Of a stretch of DNA of 23,825 nucleotides, positions 15,418 through 23,287 are shown piece by piece (the first letter of the stretch is position 1; every line of letters begins with the position of its first letter). Under the pieces are notes generated by a model, which had not been told where the DNA came from, searched no databases, and worked only from the letters and a program-made list of their open reading frames with translations. The stretch lies in contig CASQEL010000002.1 in NCBI GenBank assembly GCA_949427775.1, positions 1 to 23,825 of the forward strand, written 5' to 3'. This DNA comes from an uncultured Desulfovibrionaceae bacterium. GTDB taxonomy: Bacteria; Desulfobacterota; Desulfovibrionia; Desulfovibrionales; Desulfovibrionaceae. The position numbers and the translations under genes were made by a program.

Positions 15418-17028
15418 TTATTTCAGTATGAGGAGTTCGCGTTCCTTGCGCCAGGGATCGCTCTTTTCCCGCCAGTTGCCGTCATCAATGGACATGGTCT
15501 TGCGTTCCGGCAGGGAATAGGGCGTCCAGCCGGGATCGCCGGTCCTGATGAAGCGCGCCCAGACGTCGTGCATCCGGTCCGCAAGCGCCTGAGGCGGGTT
15601 GTCGCCCACGTAGTCGCGGATCTCTCCGGCCAACTTGTCGTTGCCCACCATCTTGAACACAAAGGGGATGTCGGCCCAGTGGGCGGCGCCCATCTTGTTG
15701 TCGAAGGCCGGGCTCTTCCAGTCGAAGGAGTAGGCCCAGGTCTTGCCGCCGCCCTTGTGGCGGGCTTCCAGCAGGCGGTTGGTGGGCACGCGGAAGATGA
15801 TGTCGCTCTGGATGGCCGAATACACCTCGCCGTCGGTCTTGCCGCGCCCGTTGGCCCGGTAGGCGTCGGCCACGGAGGCCGGGGCGCCGATGCCGTCCAG
15901 CAGGGTCCGCACGTCCTTCCCGGTCAGGCGGTCGATCTCGCCGCTGGGCACGGTGACGTAGTTCCATTCGTTGGCGGTGGAGCCGATCATCACGTCCACT
16001 TCCCTGCCCGCGCCGTCAGCCACGCTGTCCACCACGCGCTTTTTCAGGACTTCGCCGTCCACATAGGGCTTGAACAGGGTGGCGTTGCCGTTGGTATAGC
16101 GCAGCCATGCGGGATCCATGCTCTTTTCCACCAGCAGACGGCGGAAGTTGAGCAGTTTTTCCGGCGGCAGCGAAAGGATGCCTTCCTTCGTGTGCGGGAT
16201 GCCGTAGTAGTCAAAGAGCATCTTTGAAGACGTGTCCGCCTGTTCGGGCGTCCACTGCGCGAGGTGCGAACCGCTCATGAGGATGGCCCTCCGGAACAGG
16301 CCCTTGGCCAGCGGCGACGCCAGAAGCGAACCGATGTGGGTCGAACCGGCGCTCTGCCCCATGACGGTGACATTGTCGGGATCGCCGCCGAAGGAGGCGA
16401 TATTCCGTCTCACCCATTTGAGGGCGAAGATCATGTCGCGAATGGCCAGGTTGGCCGGTACGCCGTCGATCTTCATGAAGCCGTCCACATTGACCCGGTA
16501 GGGGATGGAAACGACCACGATGCCGTCCCTGGCGAAGGCCGTGCCGTCGATCTCGCTGTTGTCGCAGCTCATGGAACCGCCGCCGGGGATGTAGACCAGC
16601 ACCGGACAGTTCTTTTGACCGTTGCCGGGCGTCCAGACATTCATGCGCAGACAGTCGCCGCCGCCCTGAACAATGATTCTGGAGTTCTTGCCGGGCAGAG
16701 GTTTGCCGTCCGGGCCGATCTGTCCCTCTTCGCCGTCGGCGATGACGCCTCCGCCCTGGAGCGGCAGAGACGCCTGTTTGAAACAGTCCACCACGCCTTT
16801 CCACGGCTCCACGAACTGCGCCTCCTTCAGGCGCGTTCCGGCTTCGTAGGGCGGTTTGCCCGCGGGTACGCCCAGAAAGACATCGACGCCGTCCCTGACC
16901 ATGCCGCGAACTTTCCCCTTGGGCGTCCGGACCACCGGCCCGTCAGCGCTGAAGAGCGTGGCGGGAGAGAAGGCGAGCAACGCGGCGGAAACCGCCGCCC
17001 CCCTGAGGAACATCCTCCGTGACAACAT
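15418..17028 (-). CDS. Tat-exported type-B carboxylesterase
   Basis: This is an alpha/beta-hydrolase of the carboxylesterase/cholinesterase type, predicted to hydrolyse an organic ester in the periplasm. The N-terminus MLSRRMFLRGAAVSAALLAF carries a textbook twin-arginine motif (SRRMFLRG) and hydrophobic core. In the 536-residue chain the nucleophile elbow GQSAG places Ser226. The oxyanion stretch is YIPGGG, the probable acid is Glu354 in STANEWNYV, and the catalytic His450 is in GAAHWADIPF. The CLRMNVWTP block replaces the usual CLYLNVWTP. AGGAGG lies before the ATG at 17026-17028; upstream in-frame sequence lacks support. It is 15 bp upstream of the porin and downstream of a GltD-like oxidoreductase. 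Tat export implies folding in the cytoplasm, which is unusual for a cofactor-free esterase. Confidence 0.93.
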   Translation of the reverse strand: MLSRRMFLRGAAVSAALLAFSPATLFSADGPVVRTPKGKVRGMVRDGVDVFLGVPAGKPPYEAGTRLKEAQFVEPWKGVVDCFKQASLPLQGGGVIADGEEGQIGPDGKPLPGKNSRIIVQGGGDCLRMNVWTPGNGQKNCPVLVYIPGGGSMSCDNSEIDGTAFARDGIVVVSIPYRVNVDGFMKIDGVPANLAIRDMIFALKWVRRNIASFGGDPDNVTVMGQSAGSTHIGSLLASPLAKGLFRRAILMSGSHLAQWTPEQADTSSKMLFDYYGIPHTKEGILSLPPEKLLNFRRLLVEKSMDPAWLRYTNGNATLFKPYVDGEVLKKRVVDSVADGAGREVDVMIGSTANEWNYVTVPSGEIDRLTGKDVRTLLDGIGAPASVADAYRANGRGKTDGEVYSAIQSDIIFRVPTNRLLEARHKGGGKTWAYSFDWKSPAFDNKMGAAHWADIPFVFKMVGNDKLAGEIRDYVGDNPPQALADRMHDVWARFIRTGDPGWTPYSLPERKTMSIDDGNWREKSDPWRKERELLILK

Positions 17029-17065
17029 ATTCCATGACCTCCTGTAACGGGTATATGGGAAATGC

Positions 17066-17114
17066 CGCCGCATCCGGTGCGGCGAACCAGAGCATTTCAC
17101 ATCGAAAATGCTCT
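17066..17114. repeat. two adjacent hairpins between GltD-like and esterase genes
   Basis: The first hairpin has arms CGCCGCA and TGCGGCG (17066-17084). The second has arms AGAGCATTT and AAATGCTCT (17089-17114) and shares the run GAAAATGCTCTGCCGA with the palindrome at 11492-11528. Together they fill much of a 122-bp gap in the operon, so they could be an internal processing or attenuation site. No T tract follows on the minus strand. Confidence 0.6.
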
Positions 17115-17150
17115 GCCGACTGCGTGAGCGGGCGTGTCTTCGAATCCGCT

Positions 17151-18851
17151 CTAAACCCGCATCCTGAGCGGGAAGGTGAAGCCGATGGCGCCCGTGGGGC
17201 AGCTGGTGCGGCAGTTGGCGCAATGCCAGCACTCGTCCCCGTGCTCCACTTGCGGGCGTTCTCCGTCGCCATACGGCGCCATCTCCAGCACATAGCCGGG
17301 GCAGTCATCCACGCAGGTCCCGCAGGCCTTGCAGTGGCCGCAATGCAGACAGCGCGCCGCCTCGGTCATGGCCTGTTCGCGCGTGAAGCCCAGGCCGAGC
17401 TCGGCAAAGGGCTTGGCGCAGTCGCTGACGGCCTCTGTTTCAGGCTGCGCGGGGGCGCACCGGCTGATGCCGTGGATCTCCTCAAAAGGCACCACGTAGG
17501 GATCGACAGACCCCGCCATGTCGTCGCGCGGCTCCAGCATGTTTTCGTCGTTGATGATCCAGACGCGCGCGTCCTCCCCGGTCAGGAAGGCGTGGACGGC
17601 AAAGGCCGCCCGACGGCCGCCGCCCACGGCTCCGGCAATGGAGGCCGGTCCGGCGGCGACGTCTCCGGCGGCGTAGTGCTTCTCGCGGCTCGTCGCCTGG
17701 CGTTCGTCCACCACGATCCAGCGGCGCGGGGTGAGCGCGAGGCCGCCCGCGTCTTCGCCGAGGAAGTCCAGATCCGTCTTCATGCCCACGGCAAAGATGA
17801 CCGTGTCGCAGTCGAGGCTGCGGCTGCCGCCGGGCATGGGTTCCAGCACGGGCTTTCCCGCATCGTCGAAGCGAAATTCCCTGACCTCATAAAAGTCCAC
17901 GCCGGTCACGGCGTCATCTTTTGTGCGAATGGCGGACATGGTGCAGCCATTGTGGATCCGGATGCCCTCCCGCGCGGCCAGCTCCAGATCTTCGGCCGGG
18001 GCGCGCATTTCGCCGGACTTTTCCAGACAGATGACGTGGATCTCCGTCGCGCCCAGGCGCTTTGCGGTGAAGGCGCAGTCAAAGCCCACGCCGCCGCCGC
18101 CCATGACGACCACTCTTTTGCCCACCTTGCCCGCGGCGCGGCCCAGGGCCGCCTCTCGCAGAAACTCCACCGCGCGCACCGCCCTGTCCGCTCCGGGAAC
18201 GGGCAGGCTGTTCTCCGCGGGCACGCCTGTGGCGATGACGACGGCGTCAAAGCGGTCGCGGATCTCGTCCATGGAAATGTCCACGCCCACGCGGGTGTTC
18301 ACATGGGCGCGCACTCCGGTTTCCAGCACCAGGCCCACCTCGCGGTCCACCACATGTCGGGGCAGACGGAAATCGGGCACCCCGTAGCGGGGCACGCCGC
18401 CGAGCAGGGGCTCGGCCTCGTACACCGTGACGGCATGGCCGAGCAGGGCGAGGAAGTAGGCGCCGGTGAGCCCGGCCGGGCCGCCGCCGATGACCGCCAC
18501 CTTCCTGCCCGTGGCCGGACGGTTGCGGAAGAGCGCGGCCCCGCGCTCGGCAAGGTCGGCGCACGCGCGCTCAAGGGCGCGGGTATTGACGCGGCCTTCC
18601 ATGCGGCTGCGGTTGCAGGCGTCCATGCAGAAGTGCGGGCAGACCCGGCCCGTGATGCCGGGAAAGGGATTCTTGGCCCGCAGGTAGCGCAGGGCTTCGG
18701 TGAACTCGCCTTTTTCGGCAAGGGCCTGCATCTTCTGGATGGAAGTTCCCACCGGGCAGGCGACCTCGCAGGGCGAGGTGCGGAACTGTTCCTTCAGGCG
18801 CGGCCCCTGGGCCACAGGCCGGCTCAATTCTCGACTGTATTTGGGAGGCAT
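17151..18851 (-). CDS. GltD-like FAD/NAD(P)H oxidoreductase with N- and C-terminal Fe-S domains
   Basis: This 566-residue cytoplasmic electron-transfer flavoprotein belongs to the glutamate-synthase small subunit/NfnB group. The N-terminal Fer4_20-type domain has CEVACP (Cys28, 32) and CPHFCMDAC (Cys71, 75, 79). The FAD Rossmann loop IGGGPAG is at about 121-127, and a second NAD(P)-type loop MGGGGVG at about 250-256. AAGDVAAGPASIAGA closes the FAD domain. The C-terminal tail carries CLHCGHCKACGTCVDDCP (501-518) and CWHCANCRTSCP (541-552), enough for two more [4Fe-4S] clusters. No glutamate synthase large subunit is nearby, so it probably shuttles NAD(P)H electrons to the flavoproteins of this operon. 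The ATG has AGGAG upstream, 41 bases after the preceding flavoprotein stop. True partners are unproven. Confidence 0.9.
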   Translation of the reverse strand: MPPKYSRELSRPVAQGPRLKEQFRTSPCEVACPVGTSIQKMQALAEKGEFTEALRYLRAKNPFPGITGRVCPHFCMDACNRSRMEGRVNTRALERACADLAERGAALFRNRPATGRKVAVIGGGPAGLTGAYFLALLGHAVTVYEAEPLLGGVPRYGVPDFRLPRHVVDREVGLVLETGVRAHVNTRVGVDISMDEIRDRFDAVVIATGVPAENSLPVPGADRAVRAVEFLREAALGRAAGKVGKRVVVMGGGGVGFDCAFTAKRLGATEIHVICLEKSGEMRAPAEDLELAAREGIRIHNGCTMSAIRTKDDAVTGVDFYEVREFRFDDAGKPVLEPMPGGSRSLDCDTVIFAVGMKTDLDFLGEDAGGLALTPRRWIVVDERQATSREKHYAAGDVAAGPASIAGAVGGGRRAAFAVHAFLTGEDARVWIINDENMLEPRDDMAGSVDPYVVPFEEIHGISRCAPAQPETEAVSDCAKPFAELGLGFTREQAMTEAARCLHCGHCKACGTCVDDCPGYVLEMAPYGDGERPQVEHGDECWHCANCRTSCPTGAIGFTFPLRMRV

Positions 18852-18892
18852 GGGATTCTCCTTGCGGATGCAAATTCTTCTTCAACGGTCGC

Positions 18893-20587
18893 TCAAAGCA
18901 GCGGCGCCTTGCCCCACTGGAAACGCGGAACGCCCAGTTCGCTCCCCCCGGCGTCTCCGGGACGGATGAGCAGGAGGGGTTTCGCCATTTCCGGATTGAG
19001 ATCGGGGAACTCGCGTACACGGTAGACGCACCGACCGGATTCCTTGCGCTCCATGGTGGCCCGGATGGCCAGCTCGCAGACGGCCAGGATGTCCCGGCTT
19101 TCGTGGCAGCGCATGAGGTCGCGCAAGGAAGCGGCGCGCAGCCGCCGGGCCTCGCCGGAAAGAAAGCGGATCTTCTCTAGGGCGCGTTCCATGCCTGCCA
19201 TGGAGCGGCGGAAGCCCATGTAATAATTCATGACGTTGCGGATGGCCTGTTCCAGTTCGGCATAGTCCAGCGGGTCGCCCTCCGGATCGGCCATGGGGGC
19301 GAACACCTCGTCCCTGACTTCCCTGGCCATGTCCTCGTCCACCTGTCCCGCCTCGCGCATGCCCGAGGCGCGCAGGGCGGCCTGTCGTCCGGCTTCGTAG
19401 CCGCCGCACATGGCGCCGGAACAGTAGAGGAAGACGCTGCCGCTGAAGAGATTGGGCAGGCTGGATTCAAAACTGTCATTGACCGCGATGGCGCCCCCGA
19501 AGATGAGTTCGCCGATCTCCACTTCCAGGAGCTTGCGCCGGAAATCCGTACCGGTGCAGTCGGCCCAGTCGCCGAACGTGGCCTTGTCGCCGGGCATGAG
19601 GACATACTGGAGCTCCCGCACCACGGCCGGGTCCACATGGCGCATGTCCATATAGAAGGGCGGTCCCGCGCCTTCCATCTGTTCCTGGAAGGTGCCCTGA
19701 ATCTGGTTGTTGCGCACGCCGTTCTCGCCCATGGGGTCATACTTGCCCATGAAGCGATCGCCCAAAGCGTTGAGCTCGTGCGCGCCGGAGCTGTTGATGC
19801 CGTTCATGCCCGGACAGCCGAAGCCCTTGGGCAACAGGGTGGCGCGCTGGTAGGTGTCCAGCTCGGTGACGGCCGCGCCCGCCCGATAGCCGAGCACCAC
19901 GCCCGCGCTGGTATTGTACGGATACATCCAGACGTTGTAGGCATTGTGGGTGGAATTGTCCGTGCCGCGCGTGGCCGAGCGCCCCTGGGCCGAAACCACG
20001 GTTTTGGCGCGGATGATGACATACTCGCCGGTACGCACGTTCCAGCCGAGACAGCCGCAGGCCTTCCCGTGGTCCGCAAGAATGCGCATGGCCATGATCC
20101 GGTCGAGCACATGGACGCCGCTTTCATGCACCAGGCGCGCCATGACGCGCTTGATGGTCATGCCGTTGGCGATGTGCACCCACCAGCGGCCCGGCTGGCC
20201 GAAGCCCTGGGTGCGCACATAGGTGCCGTCGGCATTGCGGCCGAAGTCCACGCCCGCCGCGCCGAGAATGCGGAGGAAGTGGCGCATGTGGTTGTACCAG
20301 CCGTTGACGAGCATGGCCGGCGTCCAGCCGTTGAGGGGTTTGGCGTAGAATTTTACAAGATCGTCGGGGGTGTCGAAGGGTGCGCCCGGTTCGTCGAGAA
20401 CAGCCATGTAGTGATCATTGCCGCCGCCGATACAGCCCGAGCTTTCGAGCTTGCCCTTGTCGATGATGACGACGTCCTGGCCCTGGTCGCGCGCGCCAAG
20501 CGCCGCGCCGCAACCGGATGCTCCGGAGCCGATGATGAGCACGTCGGTTTCCACGAGCGTGCCCAGACTGTGTCTGGTCGTTTTCAT
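18893..20587 (-). CDS. FAD-dependent reductase, SdhA/FrdA/AprA superfamily, divergent
   Basis: This is a 564-residue flavoprotein at the head of the operon. The FAD loop is VLIIGSGASGCGAAL (Gly20, 22, 25) with VIIDKG after it. The SSGCIGGGNDHYMAVLDE region replaces the canonical QGGI flavin contact, and the superfamily C-terminal ATMERKESGRCVYRVREFP is retained. The usual substrate His region reads TELDTYQRATLLPKG, and the RGEGG region reads NSSGAHELNALGDRF, so the fumarate-site His and Arg both appear absent. There is no signal peptide, heme motif (CxxCH) or FMN-anchor domain, so it is a soluble cytoplasmic enzyme. AGGA precedes the ATG (20585-20587). The gene diverges from LysR, which marks it as the first regulated gene. 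The substrate is unknown, and it is clearly distinct from the flavoprotein at 11781-13541. Confidence 0.82.
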   Translation of the reverse strand: MKTTRHSLGTLVETDVLIIGSGASGCGAALGARDQGQDVVIIDKGKLESSGCIGGGNDHYMAVLDEPGAPFDTPDDLVKFYAKPLNGWTPAMLVNGWYNHMRHFLRILGAAGVDFGRNADGTYVRTQGFGQPGRWWVHIANGMTIKRVMARLVHESGVHVLDRIMAMRILADHGKACGCLGWNVRTGEYVIIRAKTVVSAQGRSATRGTDNSTHNAYNVWMYPYNTSAGVVLGYRAGAAVTELDTYQRATLLPKGFGCPGMNGINSSGAHELNALGDRFMGKYDPMGENGVRNNQIQGTFQEQMEGAGPPFYMDMRHVDPAVVRELQYVLMPGDKATFGDWADCTGTDFRRKLLEVEIGELIFGGAIAVNDSFESSLPNLFSGSVFLYCSGAMCGGYEAGRQAALRASGMREAGQVDEDMAREVRDEVFAPMADPEGDPLDYAELEQAIRNVMNYYMGFRRSMAGMERALEKIRFLSGEARRLRAASLRDLMRCHESRDILAVCELAIRATMERKESGRCVYRVREFPDLNPEMAKPLLLIRPGDAGGSELGVPRFQWGKAPLL

Positions 20588-20680
20588 GCCGGTATCCTGG
20601 TCTGAAGATGTGCGGACACTTCGTTCGTCCGGGCGTGGGCAGGCCCCCCAGCGGGGCGGCCCGGACCTTGTGAAGGAAAA

Positions 20681-20706
20681 ATCATATGTTGCGACTGTAT
20701 TGTCAA
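20681..20706 (-). promoter_or_regulatory. promoter of the flavoprotein-led operon
   Basis: On the minus strand a perfect TTGACA (20701-20706) is followed 14 bases on by TATGAT (20681-20686). The short spacing suggests a weak promoter that needs activation, as is common for LysR-controlled genes. Its -35 overlaps the LysR gene's own -35 on the other strand. Confidence 0.5.
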
Positions 20707-20728
20707 ATCAATAAAAATCACGTATTGT
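20700..20728 (+). promoter_or_regulatory. promoter of the LysR gene and shared operator block
   Basis: TTGTCA (20700-20705) and TATTGT (20723-20728) are 17 bases apart on the plus strand, 28 bases before the GTG start. The block 20701-20728 matches 23428-23455 upstream of the permease, at the same orientation and distance relative to each minus-strand TTGACA. It is a candidate LysR operator that would also allow autoregulation. Confidence 0.5.
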
Positions 20729-20756
20729 ATAAAAAAATCAAACAGGAGCCGGTTCC

Positions 20757-21788
20757 GTGATCGAAGAGCTTAATGGCGACTTTCTCCAGTGGCTGCGCGG
20801 CTTTTACTGGGTGGCCAAGACCGGCAGCGTGCGCCGCGCCGCCGAGCACATGCACCGCAACCCCTCCACCATCAGTTACCAGCTCCGTTCACTGGAAGAG
20901 GAGCTGAACACCGTCCTCTTTGACCGTTACAAGAAATCCCTGCGCATCACGCCCGAGGGCGCCAAACTCCTGGACTGGGCCATCACCACCTTCGAGGCGC
21001 TCCAGAGCATGCGTTCCTCGGTGGGCAGCGCGAACGGCGAACTCAGGGGCGCGGTTTCCATTGCCGCCACCCTGCCCATCGCCACCCTTTCCGTTCCCAC
21101 CACGGTGGAATTTTTACGGCGTTATCCGGGCGTGGATATTTCCCTGGAGCGCGGCCTTTCCTCGGACGTGCGCAAGTCCGTCGCCGAATCCCATGTGGAT
21201 TTCGGCCTGCTCCCGGTCATCGAAAAGCCGGAGAACGACCGGCTGGACGTGGTCTTCAAGGCGCGGCCGCTGCTGGTCATGCGGCGCGACAATCCCTGGA
21301 ATATCCCGCCCGTGCCGGATCTCGAGGATTTGCGCCGTCTGCCTTATGTGGCCTTTGCCGACGAGGAGGACCCGGACGACCTCGGCTGCTGGTGCCGCAA
21401 CTCCGGACTGGGCGATTTCATTCAGAAAAACACGTCTCTCAAGGTCAACAACTACCATCTCATCATGCGCTTTGTCTGGCACGGGCTGGGCGTGACCATC
21501 ATGGACGAGCTCTGCCTCCAGGCCACCAATTTCGGGGCGGACTGGCAGCAGATCGGCGCCCGGCCGCTGGATCATCTCTTTCCCAACCGGCTGTACGGCA
21601 TCCTTGTGCGCCGCAACAAACACGTCAGCCCTCAGGCCCAGGGCATCATGAAGGCGCTGCGGGAATTTTTCCTCTCGCTCCCCTCGCTGGATGCGGAAAC
21701 CGTCTGGCGCAACGCCCGGCAGGCCCCGGATATGGCGGCGTCTGACGCAAGGAAAAAAGCCGGGCGCAAGGCCCGGCCTGAAAGGTGA
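20757..21788 (+). CDS. LysR-family transcriptional regulator
   Basis: This is a DNA-binding regulator that probably senses the pathway substrate or product. In the 343-residue chain the winged helix-turn-helix spans about 9-72 (WVAKTGSVRRAAEHMHRNPS, then ISYQLRSLEEEL), followed by the linker helix. The LysR substrate-binding domain (about 95-305) contains ELRGAVSIAATLPIATLSVP, the usual start of the effector domain. The start is GTG (20757-20759) with AGGAG at 20744-20748; no upstream ATG fits. It is divergent from the flavoprotein operon and convergent with the permease. The last codons, encoding a basic tail AGRKARPER, coincide with the permease terminator. The ligand is unknown. Confidence 0.95.
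   Translation: MIEELNGDFLQWLRGFYWVAKTGSVRRAAEHMHRNPSTISYQLRSLEEELNTVLFDRYKKSLRITPEGAKLLDWAITTFEALQSMRSSVGSANGELRGAVSIAATLPIATLSVPTTVEFLRRYPGVDISLERGLSSDVRKSVAESHVDFGLLPVIEKPENDRLDVVFKARPLLVMRRDNPWNIPPVPDLEDLRRLPYVAFADEEDPDDLGCWCRNSGLGDFIQKNTSLKVNNYHLIMRFVWHGLGVTIMDELCLQATNFGADWQQIGARPLDHLFPNRLYGILVRRNKHVSPQAQGIMKALREFFLSLPSLDAETVWRNARQAPDMAASDARKKAGRKARPER
21753..21777 (-). terminator. permease terminator inside the LysR 3' coding end
   Basis: The arms GCCGGGC (21759-21765) and GCCCGGC (21771-21777) form a perfect stem with a five-base loop. Read on the minus strand it is followed by TTTTTT (21753-21758). It is 29 bases beyond the permease stop and lies within the coding sequence of the convergent LysR gene. 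Confidence 0.75.
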
Positions 21789-21805
21789 CCGCCTTTCGGC
21801 ATGTC

Positions 21806-23287
21806 TTAAAAAAGAACCGCGCCGACCGTGAGCGTGACGATCGCGATGATCACCCACGACACCGCGATGACCAGGGGCGCCGTATGCCAGATGGCCCGGG
21901 CATCCGACCACTCGTTGCCGTGCAGCAGCGCCGCGCTGGCGCTGGCCGCCGGCGTGAGAAAGGCAAGATGGACGCCCATGACCACCATGATGAGCGCAAG
22001 CGCCGGATTGGCGCCCGCCGCCTGACAATAGCTGTAGACCACAGGCATGAGGGCCACGCCCACAGCGCCGTTGTTCATGACCTGGGTGAGCAGGGTGGCC
22101 ACCAGACCGATGACCACGGCAAAGGTAATGCTGGAGCCGCCCCCGAAGATGGGCTTCAGGGCCTGCATGAGAAATGCGGTGACGCCGCTCTCCGGGGCGG
22201 CCATGGCTCCGGTGAGCGGCTGCACGAAGGCGAGCAGGAGAACGATGCCCCAGGTCACGCCGGAATCCACCATGACCTTGAAATTGAGCAGGGGTTTGCC
22301 GTTGACCTTGATGGCCGCCATGACGGTGACGAGCAGAATGACGATGCCCGTGTTGCCGATGGAGCGCAGGAATCTGGTCACAAAGAAATTCGCGGGCAGA
22401 AAGTTCGGCGCCAGGAGAAGCAGAACCAGAAGAAAGAGGAATACCAGGACGGCCTTCTGTACGGCATTGAGATTGAGCGCGCCCTCGGTGTCCAGCTTTT
22501 CGGCCTCAAGGTCGAGGAGTTTGCTCATGTCCGGCCTGAAGATGTATTTGCCGATCAGGATGAAGACGCCGGAGCAGACGGCGCAGATGATCAGCGCCAC
22601 CAGCATGTATTTGGCATAGTCGATACCCACGCCGCTCATGGTTTCATAGGCGCTGAACACGGTGAGCGCGGCCTGCTTGAACGGTATGAGCGACATGCCC
22701 ATCTGCGCCGCGAACACGATGCCGAAGACCATCATGGTGGGATAGCCCTCGCCCTTTCTGTAGCCGCAGACCTCGCACACGCCATAGAGGATGGACCAGC
22801 CGATGATGGCCGCGGGTGACGCGGAGGTCAGGCCGCCGAGAATGAAGATGGACCCCATGAAGACGAACGTGAAGAGCCAGGGTCTGCCCTTGACGAACCT
22901 GCGCGAAATGAACCAGAGCGAGATGAACTTGGAAAGGCCGTAATAATTGATGGTGGCGCAGAAAACAAAGATGAAGAACATCATCTGCACGATGGGGTCG
23001 CCGAAACTCTTGTTGAGCAACTCCGCGGGCTTCATGCCGCCGATGAGCATGAGCGCCAGCAGGCCGAGCAGGCTCGGCCAGACGATCTCGATGAAAATCC
23101 AGCCGTAGAGCACACCGAGAAAGATGCCGATGAGGTTCATCCCAAGCGGTGTGAGCGGGCCGAAGGGCGCAAGCCGGCCGAACCCGAACATGATGATCAG
23201 ACAGATGGCCGTGTGCGCCAGATAACGGGCCGGGACAGCGTGCTTTGCCGTCAAAGCGCCTGTGGCGGAAACGAAATTCTCAGTCAT
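21806..23287 (-). CDS. SLC13/DASS-like (ion-transporter superfamily) anion permease
   Basis: This is a 493-residue inner-membrane carrier with about a dozen hydrophobic segments, for example CLIIMFGFGRLAPFG, LIGIFLGVLYGWIFIEIVWP and GIVILLVTVMAAIKV. The arrangement resembles the divalent anion:Na+ symporter/ArsB-NhaD superfamily. Two Ser/Thr-Pro-rich re-entrant motifs, GGLTSASPAAIIG and FLTPAASASAALL, occupy the inverted-repeat positions where DASS proteins carry SNT-type motifs. Likely substrates are di- or monocarboxylates or sulfonates, not readable from sequence. The ATG at 23285-23287 has GAGG upstream; a 34-residue hydrophilic upstream extension is rejected. It is convergent with LysR and has its own promoter (23405-23433), whose upstream block resembles the LysR/operon promoter, so it probably feeds the same pathway. 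Confidence 0.85.
   Translation of the reverse strand: MTENFVSATGALTAKHAVPARYLAHTAICLIIMFGFGRLAPFGPLTPLGMNLIGIFLGVLYGWIFIEIVWPSLLGLLALMLIGGMKPAELLNKSFGDPIVQMMFFIFVFCATINYYGLSKFISLWFISRRFVKGRPWLFTFVFMGSIFILGGLTSASPAAIIGWSILYGVCEVCGYRKGEGYPTMMVFGIVFAAQMGMSLIPFKQAALTVFSAYETMSGVGIDYAKYMLVALIICAVCSGVFILIGKYIFRPDMSKLLDLEAEKLDTEGALNLNAVQKAVLVFLFLLVLLLLAPNFLPANFFVTRFLRSIGNTGIVILLVTVMAAIKVNGKPLLNFKVMVDSGVTWGIVLLLAFVQPLTGAMAAPESGVTAFLMQALKPIFGGGSSITFAVVIGLVATLLTQVMNNGAVGVALMPVVYSYCQAAGANPALALIMVVMGVHLAFLTPAASASAALLHGNEWSDARAIWHTAPLVIAVSWVIIAIVTLTVGAVLF

Noticed and set aside
17151..18851. Calling the GltD-like protein the glutamate synthase small subunit
   Set aside because: No large subunit is present, the C-terminus has extra Fe-S clusters, and the gene sits inside an unrelated redox operon.
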